Below are positions 40,874-50,576 of a stretch of DNA of 64,000 nucleotides, piece by piece (position 1 is the first letter of the stretch; every line of letters starts with the position of its first letter). The notes beneath the pieces are model-generated. The model saw nothing but the letters and a program-made list of their open reading frames with translations, was not told the origin of the DNA and ran no database searches. This stretch comes from Streptomyces cyaneochromogenes. Its GTDB lineage: Bacteria; Actinomycetota; Actinomycetes; Streptomycetales; Streptomycetaceae. Where the stretch lies: positions 5,642,001-5,706,000 of the forward strand of contig NZ_CP034539.1 in assembly GCF_003963535.1 (NCBI RefSeq). The letters are read 5' to 3'. The translations under genes and the position numbers were made by a program.

Positions 40874-43429
40874 ATGGCGGGGGAGACGCCGGATCAGGGC
40901 GAAGGCAGGGTCATCCACGGGCGGTACCGCCTGCTGCGGACGCTCGGTGCGGGCGGTATGGGCCGCGTGTGGCTCGCGTACGACGAGGAGTTGGCCTGCG
41001 ACGTCGCGCTGAAGGAGATCGCGCTCCCGGACGGACCGACGGACGCGAGCGAGACCTCGCAGCGCATCGCCCGCGCCCGCAGCGAGGCCCGGCACGCCGC
41101 GCGGCTGCGGGGGCATCCGCACGTGGCGACGGTGCACGACGTGGTGGTGCACGAGGGCCTGCCGTGGATCGTCATGGAGTACGTGCCGGACGCCGTGGAC
41201 CTCCAGGCGGTCGTACGGAGTTCGGGGCCGCTGACGCCCGTTCAGGCGGCCCGCGTCGGACTCGCCGTGCTCGACGCGCTGACCGCCGGGCACCGGATCG
41301 GCATCCTCCACAGGGATGTGAAACCGGCCAACATCCTTCTGGCACCGGGCGCCTCGGGCGACCCCCACGCGCGCGTGCTGCTCACCGACTACGGCATCGC
41401 CCTCCGGCCCGAGTCCCGCGAGCCCCGGCTCACGGCCACCGCGGGCATCCTCGGCACACCCGGCTACCTCGCCCCGGAACGCGCGCGCGGCGAGCCGCCC
41501 ACCCCGGCCGCCGACCTGTTCTCCCTCGGCGCCACGCTGTACGCGGCCGTGGAGGGCCGCGGCCCCTTCGACCGCCACGGCGACTACGCGACGCTGACGG
41601 CCCTGCTGGGCGATGACCCGACGCCGCCGGTCCGGGCGGGGGAACTGGTGCCGGTGCTGCAGGGGTTGCTGGTCAAGGACCCCGTGCGGCGGTCGGCGCC
41701 GGAGGTGGTGGCGCGGGGGCTGGAGCGGGTGGTGCAGGGGGCCGCGGGTGCGTCGGGTGCGTCGGGTGCGTCGGGTGGGGAGCTCGGGGTGCCGCCGGGG
41801 AGCGGCGGGGCGTTCGGGGCCGGCGCCGGGCTTGGAGGGTTCGGTCCGCCGCCAGGGGGCTTCGGGCCGGTGCCGGGTGCTCCGGGGACGCCGGGTGGTT
41901 TCGGGCCGGCTGCCGGATTCCCGCGGGCGCCGGGTGGTGTCGGACCGGCCTCCGGTACCCCGCAGACGCCGGGTGCGGCCTCGACCCCGAACACCCCGCA
42001 GACACCGCACACTCCGGCGGGTGCGACCGGTGGTCCTGCAGCCGGGGGTCTTGCGGCCGATGGACCTGGGGCTGACGGTTCCGCCCCGCCCGGGCAGACG
42101 CCCGCATCGACGCCGTATGACATCTGGCGGCAGCCCGCCCTGCCGCCCTTCGATCCCGCGAACCCTTATGCGCAGGGAGCGGGCGCCACGTCTGCGGACG
42201 GCGGTGGGCAGACGCCCCACCCCGGGAGCGGCGGGTGGGCGCCGTATGAGAGTGGGGCCGCGCGGTCGCCGTATGCGGGAAGCTCCACGCCACCGTCGTA
42301 CGCCGGAAGCTCCACGCCACCGCCCTACGCGGGAGGCTCACCCCCACCGCCGTACACCGCGAGCCCTCCACCACCGCCATACGCCGGAGGCGCCGCCCCG
42401 TCGCCGTATGCGGGCGGCACCCATGGTGACCCCGGTGGCCCCGGCACCCCCGGCGGCCCCTGGAGCAGCGGTGCGCCCACCGTCGCCGGAGCGGGTGGGG
42501 GCGGCCTTGGACCGGGCCCGGGTTCCGGTGCCAGGAAGCGCGCCGCGCTCGTCGCGCTCGTCGTCGGAGTCCTGCTCGTCGTCGTCGGCGGGACATGGGC
42601 CGCTGTATCGCTGACCAGCGGTGACGGCGGGGGGAAGAAGAACTCCGCGACGAAGAGCTCGCCTTCGGCGGGCGGGTCGCAGGGCTCGGCGTCGCCGACC
42701 GGGCCGGTGTATCCGTACGGCGATGTCGTGGGGCTGACCGAGCCGCTGGAGACCGGGGACTGCGTGCAGGCGGTGTGGTCCGGGACGCCGTTCGAGTCGA
42801 TGCCGAACCTCGGTGTCGTGGACTGCGACGACGACTGGCCGGACGGCCAGGTCGTGGCGGTCGACACGGCCACCGACTTCGCCGACGCCCGCGCGCAGGG
42901 CGCGCGGCGCTGTGCGAACCAGAGCAGGGCGATCGCCGAAGCGCTGCCGGACGCGGCCGGCTACGCCGTCGTACCGACGAAGAACGGGTTCACCGCGGCC
43001 AACAGCGGTACGGCCTGTCTCGTACTCGGGCGGCATGCCGCGATAGGCGGCGAGGTGGGCCGGTTCCGCGACGACGGCGAGAACCTGTGGGTCGGGCAGA
43101 TGAGCGTCGGCGACTGCTGGGTCTACGAGGAAGAGGCCGAGGGTTACAACGCCCCGTTGATCGACTGCGCCAAACCGCACACCGACCAGGTCATAGGCAC
43201 TGTTCGGGCGCCAGGCGAAATGAGCCACAAGAACGGCTCCGACAACGCCACCAAGCTGTGCGGCAACAAATTCGAGTCGGTCTGGGCGCCGGGTCCGGAG
43301 CGGACTGTCTATGGCTGGATCGCGGACGAGGAGGACTGGGAAGAGGGCTTCGACAAGGTCGTGTGCACGGTCAGCAGGTCCGACGACGAGAAGACGACCG
43401 GAAAGATACCCGCGCCCGGTGAGGTCTGA
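40874..43429 (+). CDS. Transmembrane Ser/Thr protein kinase with two septum-formation-like extracellular domains
   Basis: The ~851-residue protein has an N-terminal Hanks-type kinase: GAGGMGRVWLAYDEE (P-loop), ALKEI (Lys), HRDVKPANILLAP (catalytic loop), TDYGIALRP in place of DFG, and GTPGYLAPERA. A ~260-residue Pro/Gly-rich linker follows, then one membrane segment (AALVALVVGVLLVVVGGTWA). The extracytoplasmic part has two Cys-containing repeats around ETGDCVQAVW and MSVGDCWVYEEE, of the 'septum formation' type seen in actinobacteria. The ATG follows GGAGG by a short gap; ATG 40787 is the other option. Confidence 0.88.
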   Translation: MAGETPDQGEGRVIHGRYRLLRTLGAGGMGRVWLAYDEELACDVALKEIALPDGPTDASETSQRIARARSEARHAARLRGHPHVATVHDVVVHEGLPWIVMEYVPDAVDLQAVVRSSGPLTPVQAARVGLAVLDALTAGHRIGILHRDVKPANILLAPGASGDPHARVLLTDYGIALRPESREPRLTATAGILGTPGYLAPERARGEPPTPAADLFSLGATLYAAVEGRGPFDRHGDYATLTALLGDDPTPPVRAGELVPVLQGLLVKDPVRRSAPEVVARGLERVVQGAAGASGASGASGGELGVPPGSGGAFGAGAGLGGFGPPPGGFGPVPGAPGTPGGFGPAAGFPRAPGGVGPASGTPQTPGAASTPNTPQTPHTPAGATGGPAAGGLAADGPGADGSAPPGQTPASTPYDIWRQPALPPFDPANPYAQGAGATSADGGGQTPHPGSGGWAPYESGAARSPYAGSSTPPSYAGSSTPPPYAGGSPPPPYTASPPPPPYAGGAAPSPYAGGTHGDPGGPGTPGGPWSSGAPTVAGAGGGGLGPGPGSGARKRAALVALVVGVLLVVVGGTWAAVSLTSGDGGGKKNSATKSSPSAGGSQGSASPTGPVYPYGDVVGLTEPLETGDCVQAVWSGTPFESMPNLGVVDCDDDWPDGQVVAVDTATDFADARAQGARRCANQSRAIAEALPDAAGYAVVPTKNGFTAANSGTACLVLGRHAAIGGEVGRFRDDGENLWVGQMSVGDCWVYEEEAEGYNAPLIDCAKPHTDQVIGTVRAPGEMSHKNGSDNATKLCGNKFESVWAPGPERTVYGWIADEEDWEEGFDKVVCTVSRSDDEKTTGKIPAPGEV

Positions 43430-43615
43430 GGCGGGTGTGGCCCATGAGTGCGGCGGGGCTGCTGGGGCTGCGGTGCCGCCCGGGCCCGCGGGGCGCTGAG
43501 AGTCCACAGCCGCGTCGGCCCCGCGTTCACCTGAGGTTCGCCTGTGCGCCGCCCACGCGTGTCAACCTCGCCGGGCTGGGCAGTCGTGGACGGGAGAAAA
43601 GGGGCAAGCGGAACC

Positions 43616-43813
43616 ATGGAGAGGGGACCGGCGATCTTCGCTGGGGTGGTGTTCGCCCTGTTCGGAAGCGGGCTGCTGGTGTGGACGGCGGTGCGGGTAC
43701 GACAGCGCCAGCCGGTCGCTCAGGGTGTGAGCCCCGTCGCATCGGTGGCGCTGGCCGGCCTTGTCTCGGTGATCGCGCTGACCCTCGGAACGTGGTGCTT
43801 CTCCCGCCTCTGA
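43616..43813 (+). CDS. Small two-segment membrane protein
   Basis: A 65-residue protein with two membrane segments (GPAIFAGVVFALFGSGLLVW and VASVALAGLVSVIALTLGTW). Function is not recognised. A frame open to 43544 would add a basic N-terminus with no family support. The stop is about 250 bp before topA. Confidence 0.68.
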   Translation: MERGPAIFAGVVFALFGSGLLVWTAVRVRQRQPVAQGVSPVASVALAGLVSVIALTLGTWCFSRL

Positions 43814-44063
43814 GAACGGCCCATGAGCTGCGCGGCCGATAATTGGGAGGCCGACTTCCGGAAAGGCTCGAAAAGGCCGGTGGGCACTCCGGGCGGCAGG
43901 AATGGCGGAAGTCGGGTTACCGTTCGAGTGGCCGTTGCGGGCTTTTCCCGTTTGACAACCGGGCGGGATGTACCGTCACACTCCGCAGCGTCACCACCAC
44001 CCGACCCCGGGACCTGAGCGACCCTGGGAAGGCCCCCAGCGTCGACCGGAGAGAAGAGCGAAG

Positions 44064-46886
44064 TTGTCCCCGACCAGCGAGACCGCACAGGGCGGCCGCC
44101 GACTCGTCATCGTCGAGTCGCCTGCCAAGGCGAAGACGATCAAGGGCTACCTGGGCCCCGGCTACGTAGTCGAAGCGAGCGTCGGGCACATCCGCGACCT
44201 CCCCAACGGCGCCGCGGAGGTGCCGGAGAAGTACACCGGCGAGGTCCGCCGCCTCGGTGTGGACGTCGAACACGACTTTGAGCCGATCTATGTGGTCAAC
44301 GCCGACAAGCGTGCCCAGGTCAAGAAGCTCAAGGACCTGTTGAAGGAGTCCGACGAGCTCTTCCTCGCCACCGATGAGGACCGCGAGGGCGAGGCCATCG
44401 CGTGGCACCTCCAGGAGGTGCTCAAGCCCAAGGTCCCGGTCAAGCGGATGGTCTTCCACGAGATCACCAAGGCCGCGATCCAGGCCGCCGTCGCCAACCC
44501 GCGCGAGCTGAACCAGAGGCTGGTCGACGCCCAGGAGACCCGCCGGATCCTCGACCGCCTCTACGGCTACGAGGTCTCGCCGGTGCTGTGGAAGAAGGTC
44601 ATGCCGCGTCTGTCGGCGGGCCGTGTCCAGTCCGTCGCCACCCGCCTCGTCGTGGAGCGGGAACGCGAGCGCATCGCGTTTCGTTCTGCCGAGTACTGGG
44701 ACCTGACGGGCACCTTCGCGACCGGCCGCGCGGGCGACCCGTCGGACCCGTCGTCGCTGGTCGCCCGCCTGCAGTCCGTCGACGGCAGGCGGGTCGCGCA
44801 GGGCCGCGACTTCGACTCCCTGGGACAACTCAAGAGCGCGAACACCCTCCACCTCGACGAGGCGAACGCCCGCGCCCTCGCCGCCGCCCTGGAGAACACG
44901 CGGTTCGCGGTGCGGTCCGTCGAGTCCAAGCCGTACCGCCGCTCGCCGTACGCCCCGTTCCGTACGACGACGCTGCAGCAGGAGGCGAGCCGCAAGCTCG
45001 GCTTCGGCGCGAAGGCCACGATGCAGGTCGCGCAGAAGCTGTACGAGAACGGCTACATCACGTACATGCGTACGGACTCCACGACGCTGAGCGACACCGC
45101 CGTAGCGGCCGCCCGTGCCCAGGTCACGCACCTGTACGGCGCCGACTACCTGCCGCCCCAGCCGCGGACGTACGCCGGCAAGGTCAAGAACGCGCAGGAG
45201 GCGCACGAGGCGATCCGCCCCTCCGGCGACCGCTTCCGCACGCCTGCCGAGACCGGGCTGACCGGCGACCAGTTCAAGCTCTACGAGCTGATCTGGAAGC
45301 GGACGGTCGCCTCCCAGATGAAGGACGCGACCGGTAACTCGGTCACGGTCAAGATCGGCGGCGCGGCGGCCGACGGGCGGGACGTCGAGTTCACCGCCTC
45401 CGGAAAGACGATCACCTTCCACGGCTTCCTGAAGGCCTACGTCGAGGGCGCCGACGACCCGAACGCCGAGCTGGACGACCGCGAGCGCCGGCTGCCGCAG
45501 GTCAACGAGGGCGACCCGCTGAGCGCCCAGGAGATCACGGTCGACGGGCACGCCACCAAGCCCCCGGCCCGCTACACCGAGGCGTCGCTGGTCAAGGAGC
45601 TGGAAGAGCGCGAGATCGGCCGCCCGTCGACGTACGCGTCGATCATCGGCACGATCCTCGACCGCGGCTATGTCTTCAAGAAGGGCACGGCACTCGTCCC
45701 GTCCTTCCTGTCCTTCGCCGTGGTCAACCTCCTGGAGAAGCACTTCGGGCGGCTCGTCGACTACGACTTCACCGCCAAGATGGAGGACGACCTCGACCGC
45801 ATCGCGCGCGGCGAGGCGCAGGCCGTGCCGTGGCTGAAGCGGTTCTACTTCGGCGAGGGCACTGGTGAGGGCGGTGCCGCGGACGCCGGCAACGGCGACG
45901 GGGACCACCTCGGCGGCCTCAAGGAGCTGGTGACCGACCTGGGCGCGATCGACGCGCGCGAGGTGTCGTCGTTCCCGGTCGGCAGCGGCATCGTGCTGCG
46001 GGTCGGCCGCTACGGCCCGTACATCGAGCGCGGCGAGAAGGACTCCGAGGGCCACCAGCGCGCGGACATCCCCGAGGACCTGGCGCCGGACGAGCTGTCC
46101 GTCGAGCTCGCCGAGGAACTGCTCGCCAAGCCGAGCGGTGACTTCGAGCTGGGCGCCGACCCGGTCACCGGCCACCAGATCGTCGCCAAGGACGGCCGCT
46201 ACGGCCCGTACGTCACCGAGGTGCTCCCCGAGGGCACCCCGAAGACCGGCAAGAACGCCGTGAAGCCGCGTACGGCCTCGCTGTTCAAGTCGATGTCGCT
46301 GGACACGGTGACGCTGGAGGACGCGCTGAAGCTGATGTCGCTGCCGCGTGTCGTCGGCGCCGACGCCGAGGGCCAGGAGATCACCGCGCAGAACGGCCGC
46401 TACGGGCCGTATCTGAAGAAGGGCACGGACTCGCGCTCGCTGCAGTCCGAGGAGCAGCTCTTCACGATCACCCTCGAAGAGGCGCTGGCGATCTACGCGC
46501 AGCCCAAGCAGCGGGGCCGCGCGGCCGCGAAGCCGCCGCTGAAGGAGCTGGGCACGGACCCCGTCAGCGAGAAGCCGGTCGTCGTCAAGGACGGTCGCTT
46601 CGGGCCGTACGTCACCGACGGGGAGACCAACGCGACCCTGCGCTCCGGCGACAGCGTCGAGACGATCACCCCGGAGCGCGGCTTCGAGCTGCTCGCAGAG
46701 AAGCGTGCGAAGGGGCCCGCCAAGAAGACGGCGAAGAAGGCCCCCGCGAAGAAGGCGACCGCCAAGAAGGCCGCCCCGGCCAAGAAGACGGCCGCCAAGA
46801 AGACCGCGGCGAAGAAGACCACGACGGCCGCCAAGAAGACGACGGCGAAGAAGACGGCGGCTTCCAAGACGGCGACGGACGACTGA
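44064..46886 (+). CDS. topA: DNA topoisomerase I
   Basis: The ~940-residue type IA topoisomerase relaxes negative supercoils. The TOPRIM domain holds IVESPAKAKTIKGYLG and ATDEDREGEAIAWHL (acidic triad), and the catalytic Tyr is in GYITYMRTDSTTL near residue 330. Several GRYGPYV-type C-terminal repeats follow. The last ~65 residues are a Lys/Ala-rich tail (KKTAKKAPAKKATAKKA) typical of actinobacterial TopA, which raises processivity. TTG at 44064 is chosen because it gives LSPTSETAQGGRRLVIVESP, the usual start, with GGAGAG upstream. Confidence 0.95.
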   Translation: MSPTSETAQGGRRLVIVESPAKAKTIKGYLGPGYVVEASVGHIRDLPNGAAEVPEKYTGEVRRLGVDVEHDFEPIYVVNADKRAQVKKLKDLLKESDELFLATDEDREGEAIAWHLQEVLKPKVPVKRMVFHEITKAAIQAAVANPRELNQRLVDAQETRRILDRLYGYEVSPVLWKKVMPRLSAGRVQSVATRLVVERERERIAFRSAEYWDLTGTFATGRAGDPSDPSSLVARLQSVDGRRVAQGRDFDSLGQLKSANTLHLDEANARALAAALENTRFAVRSVESKPYRRSPYAPFRTTTLQQEASRKLGFGAKATMQVAQKLYENGYITYMRTDSTTLSDTAVAAARAQVTHLYGADYLPPQPRTYAGKVKNAQEAHEAIRPSGDRFRTPAETGLTGDQFKLYELIWKRTVASQMKDATGNSVTVKIGGAAADGRDVEFTASGKTITFHGFLKAYVEGADDPNAELDDRERRLPQVNEGDPLSAQEITVDGHATKPPARYTEASLVKELEEREIGRPSTYASIIGTILDRGYVFKKGTALVPSFLSFAVVNLLEKHFGRLVDYDFTAKMEDDLDRIARGEAQAVPWLKRFYFGEGTGEGGAADAGNGDGDHLGGLKELVTDLGAIDAREVSSFPVGSGIVLRVGRYGPYIERGEKDSEGHQRADIPEDLAPDELSVELAEELLAKPSGDFELGADPVTGHQIVAKDGRYGPYVTEVLPEGTPKTGKNAVKPRTASLFKSMSLDTVTLEDALKLMSLPRVVGADAEGQEITAQNGRYGPYLKKGTDSRSLQSEEQLFTITLEEALAIYAQPKQRGRAAAKPPLKELGTDPVSEKPVVVKDGRFGPYVTDGETNATLRSGDSVETITPERGFELLAEKRAKGPAKKTAKKAPAKKATAKKAAPAKKTAAKKTAAKKTTTAAKKTTAKKTAASKTATDD

Positions 46887-47117
46887 CCCGCCCTCGTCGA
46901 ACGACCGAACCGCCCCTTCGAGACGCCTGAACCGCTCTCTCGAGAGGGCCGACCGGTCTCCGTGATGACCAAACCGGTTCCCGCGGAGGCCGGTTGACGG
47001 TCCGGTTCTTCACGTCCGGTTCGCAAAACGAACGCCTCGGCATCAGTTTGGTGTCGGGTCGTGCGTGCGTTCGGGCGTGCGCGTCGGGCTGTCAGTGCGT
47101 CCCGATAGGCTGAAAGC
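46887..47117. other. Interval between topA and the tmk fusion
   Basis: The 231 bases contain repeated CCGGTT/ACCGGT words and no gene. A TAGGCT hexamer six bases before the tmk-fusion ATG suggests a leaderless transcript. Confidence 0.45.
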
Positions 47118-50100
47118 ATGACGCCAGCCGAGCAGCCAACGGCCCTCCACACGGCCCCCGACGACACCCTGGTCGCGGACTCCCGCGAGCGTGCCGTCCG
47201 TGCCCTGCTGCGCCGACCGCAGCTCAAGCGACTGTGGAGCGCGCAGTTGGTGGGCGGTGTCGGCGACATCCTCGCGCTTTTGGTGCTGGTGCTGCTGGCC
47301 CTTCAGGCGGCGATCGCCGAGGGGGCGTTCGGCGGTGGCTACCGGGGCGTGGCGTTCGCAGTGGCGACCGTCTTCGGCGTACGCATCCTGGCGACGCTGC
47401 TCTTCGGCGCCGTACTCCTCGGTCCGCTGACGTCCCTCACCTCCCAGGAGGGCCCGCTCGACCGGCGCTGGACCATGGTCGGCGCGGACGGTCTGCGGGC
47501 CGCCATGCTGATCGTCGCGCCCCTGTGGATCGACTGGACGCCGGACAACGCGCTGGCACTCCTGCTGGTCACCGTCTTCGTGACCGGCGTGGCCGAGCGC
47601 TTCTGGACGGTGTGCCGGGAGAGCGCGGCGCCCGCGCTGCTGCCGCCCCCGCCGCCGGAGGGCGCGACGGTACGACCGCTGCCGGACCACATGGACGCCC
47701 TGCGCCGCCTGTCGCTGCGCACGGGCTTCGTGGCGATCCCGCTGGCCGCCGCCGCACTCGTCGTCGCCGCCCTGCTCAACAACCTGCTCGGTGCCGGACT
47801 CGACTGGTTCGAGCAGCACCAGGCGGCCCTCGCGTCGTATGTCGCGGCCGGTCTGTTCGCCGCGTCCCTGTCCGTGCTGACGTTCCTGGAGCTGCCCGAC
47901 ACGCGCACTCCGCGCGCGCGGTCGCCGCTCGAGGGGCTGCGCCGGCCGAAGACCGGCTCGGGCGTCGACAAGGGCCGCACCGGTGCGATCCCGCTGCTGG
48001 TGACGGCGTGCGCGGCCGTCGCCGGGGCGGTGTCCGCCGCGGTCGCCGTGGCCGTGCTGCACGCCAAGGACCTGGGCGGCGGGCCGGTGCTCTACGGCCT
48101 GCTGGTGCTCGCGCTGACCGGCGGCGTGGTCGTCGGCATCCGCACGGCGCCCTCCGTGCTGCCCGCGCTCTCGCGGCGCCGGCTGCTGGCACTGGCGATC
48201 GCCTTCACCGGCATCGCGCTGCTGGCCGCGGGACTCGTCCCGGACGTCACCACCGTGCTGCTGATCGCCGCACTGGCCGGGATCGGCGCGGGCGTGGCCG
48301 CCAACACCGGGCACACCCTGCTCGACCAGGAGGCCGAGGAATTCCGGCGGCCGCGGACGACGGAGCATCTGCACGCCGTCGCACGGGTCAGCGTCGCACT
48401 CGGCGCGGTGATCGCGCCGCTGGTGGCCGCGCTCATCGGGCCGCACCGGCTGGAGAGCGGCAAGTTCGTCTTCGCACACGGCGGCGCGGCGTTCACGCTG
48501 ATGCTCGTCGGGGCGCTGCTGCTGCCCGTGGCCGCGCTCGTGCTGGCCAAGGTCGACGACCGCTCCGGCGTGCCGCTGCGGCAGGACCTGCGCGACGCCG
48601 TCCTCGGCGGGGACGACCCGGAGCAGGTGCCCGCGACGTCCGGTTTCTTCATCGCCCTGGAGGGCGGCGACGGCGCCGGGAAGTCCACGCAGGCCGAGGC
48701 GCTCGCCGAGTGGATCAGGGGCAAGGGCCACGAGGTCGTGGTCACGCGCGAGCCGGGGGCCACGCCGGTCGGCAAGCGGCTGCGCTCCATCCTGCTGGAC
48801 GTGTCGAGCGCGGGGCTGTCGCACCGGGCGGAGGCGCTGCTGTACGCGGCGGACCGTGCGGAGCACGTCGACACGGTGGTCCGGCCCGCGCTGGAGCGCG
48901 GTGCGGTCGTGATCTCGGACCGGTACGTCGACTCCTCGGTCGCCTACCAGGGGGCGGGCCGTGACCTGTCCCCGACGGAGATCGCCCGTATCAACCGCTG
49001 GGCGACGAACGGGCTCGCTCCGCATCTGACGGTGCTGCTGGACGTCGCGCCGGAGGTCGCCCGCGAGAGGTTCACCGAGGCGCCGGACCGGCTGGAGTCG
49101 GAGCCCGCCGAGTTCCACGCGCGCGTGCGGTCCGGATTCCTGACGCTGGCCGCGGCTGACCCCGGCCGGTATCTGGTGGTGGACGCGGGTCAGGAGCCGG
49201 AAGCCGTGACGACGGTCATCCGGCACCGGCTCGACCAGGCACTGCCGCTGTCCGAGGCCGAGATCCAGGCGCAGGAGGAAGCGCGCCGCAAGGCCGAGGA
49301 GGAGGCCCGCCGCAAGGCCGAGGAAGAGGCCGCCCGCAAGGCCGAGGAAGAGCGCCTGGAGCGCGAGCGCCAGGAGCAGCTCGCCCGGCTGCGCGCCGAG
49401 GAGGAGGAGCGCAAGCGGCGCGAGCTGGAGGAGGCGCAGCGGCGCGAGGCCGAACGGCAGGCGGAGGAGGCCCGGCAGCGAGCCGAGGAAGCACGTCGGC
49501 GTGCCGAGGAGGAGCGTCAGCGGCTCCTCGCGGAGGAGAAGGCGCGCGCCGAGGAAGAAGCGCGCCGCAAGGCCGAGGAGGAACGGCGCCGCAAGCAGGC
49601 CGAGGAAGAGGCCCGCATCCATGCCGAGGCCGAGGCACGACGCCTGGAGAAGCAGCGCAAGGCCGAAGAGGCTCTGCTGCGGGCCGAGGAGGCACGGCGA
49701 CTGGCGGAGCAGGCCGCGGCCGCGGCGGAGGCGGGCCCGAGGCCGACGGGACCCGGTGCCGGGGCCGCCGCCGGTGATGCGGTGACCGTTCCTACGCCGG
49801 TGGTGAAGCCGGGGTCGGTACCGGGCGGGGCATCGGACGAGACGACCGTGCTGCGGCCGGTGCGGGACGAGGAGCCGGGCGGTACGGGTGGTGCGCGGGC
49901 TTCCGCCGGTGACCGGTCGCCCGGCCGGGGCGCCGGGGAGTCCGAGTCCGAGGTGACGGCGAAGCTGCCGCAGCCGCCGGCGCCTTCGGGTGCGGCGGAC
50001 GAGACGGCTGTGCTGCCGCCGGTGGTGCCCGGTGCGGCTGATGAGACGGCTGTGCTGCCACCTGTGACGCCGGGTGCGGCTGATGAGACTGCTGTGCTGC

Positions 50101-50381
50101 CGCCGGTGCCTCCGGGTGCCGCGGACGAGACGGCCGTACTGCCTCCCGTGCCGGGCGGGGAGCCCGGGGACCGGGTTCCGCCCGGGTACTTCCGGGACGA
50201 GGAACGCACGCGTGAGCTGCCTCAGGTCGACGAGGCGGGGGCGCCGCGGCGGAGGGCTCGGTCCGACTGGGCCGAGGAGACGCCGCTGGACGATCTGCCG
50301 ACGTTGGCGGACGAGCTGCTCGGGCCGCGTGAGGACGAGTACGACGACGAGGGCGGCCAGGGGCGGGGCCGGCGGCGCTGA
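47118..50381 (+). CDS. tmk: Fusion of an MFS-like membrane domain, thymidylate kinase and a coiled coil
   Basis: The 1087-residue protein has three parts. Residues 1-480 have about 12 hydrophobic segments of MFS type. Residues 505-715 are a thymidylate kinase: EGGDGAGKSTQAEAL (Walker A), the DRY-like SDRYVDSSVAYQ, and the lid-like RFTEAPDRLE. It phosphorylates dTMP to dTDP. Residues 715-870 are a long charged coiled coil (AEEEARRKAEEE type), and the C-terminus carries a four-fold AADETAVLPPV repeat and acidic residues. Fused tmk of this type occurs in Streptomyces. ATG 47118 may be leaderless. Confidence 0.9.
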   Translation: MTPAEQPTALHTAPDDTLVADSRERAVRALLRRPQLKRLWSAQLVGGVGDILALLVLVLLALQAAIAEGAFGGGYRGVAFAVATVFGVRILATLLFGAVLLGPLTSLTSQEGPLDRRWTMVGADGLRAAMLIVAPLWIDWTPDNALALLLVTVFVTGVAERFWTVCRESAAPALLPPPPPEGATVRPLPDHMDALRRLSLRTGFVAIPLAAAALVVAALLNNLLGAGLDWFEQHQAALASYVAAGLFAASLSVLTFLELPDTRTPRARSPLEGLRRPKTGSGVDKGRTGAIPLLVTACAAVAGAVSAAVAVAVLHAKDLGGGPVLYGLLVLALTGGVVVGIRTAPSVLPALSRRRLLALAIAFTGIALLAAGLVPDVTTVLLIAALAGIGAGVAANTGHTLLDQEAEEFRRPRTTEHLHAVARVSVALGAVIAPLVAALIGPHRLESGKFVFAHGGAAFTLMLVGALLLPVAALVLAKVDDRSGVPLRQDLRDAVLGGDDPEQVPATSGFFIALEGGDGAGKSTQAEALAEWIRGKGHEVVVTREPGATPVGKRLRSILLDVSSAGLSHRAEALLYAADRAEHVDTVVRPALERGAVVISDRYVDSSVAYQGAGRDLSPTEIARINRWATNGLAPHLTVLLDVAPEVARERFTEAPDRLESEPAEFHARVRSGFLTLAAADPGRYLVVDAGQEPEAVTTVIRHRLDQALPLSEAEIQAQEEARRKAEEEARRKAEEEAARKAEEERLERERQEQLARLRAEEEERKRRELEEAQRREAERQAEEARQRAEEARRRAEEERQRLLAEEKARAEEEARRKAEEERRRKQAEEEARIHAEAEARRLEKQRKAEEALLRAEEARRLAEQAAAAAEAGPRPTGPGAGAAAGDAVTVPTPVVKPGSVPGGASDETTVLRPVRDEEPGGTGGARASAGDRSPGRGAGESESEVTAKLPQPPAPSGAADETAVLPPVVPGAADETAVLPPVTPGAADETAVLPPVPPGAADETAVLPPVPGGEPGDRVPPGYFRDEERTRELPQVDEAGAPRRRARSDWAEETPLDDLPTLADELLGPREDEYDDEGGQGRGRRR

Positions 50382-50576
50382 AGAGCGCGACCGGACCTGC
50401 CTGAGGGGCGGGGGCTGTGCGCAAACCGTGGCTACCGCCGCATGGGCGCGAACGGTCCCCGTCGGTCCGCAGCCGTCGCACGACTGCCCAGGGCCGCCCA
50501 ACCCGGCTCCCGTTGTCAGTGCCGCCCCGCACAATGGATCGCGCAAGACGAAGCGTGACGAAAGGCGGCGTGACCC

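Noticed and set aside
43952..43976. A TTGACA/TACCGT promoter for topA
   Set aside because: The spacing is only 13 bp, too short for the vegetative holoenzyme, so it was not listed as a promoter.
44064..46886. TopA Lys/Ala tail as a novel feature
   Set aside because: Such tails are well known on actinobacterial topoisomerase I; only the similar tail on endonuclease III was kept as a finding.
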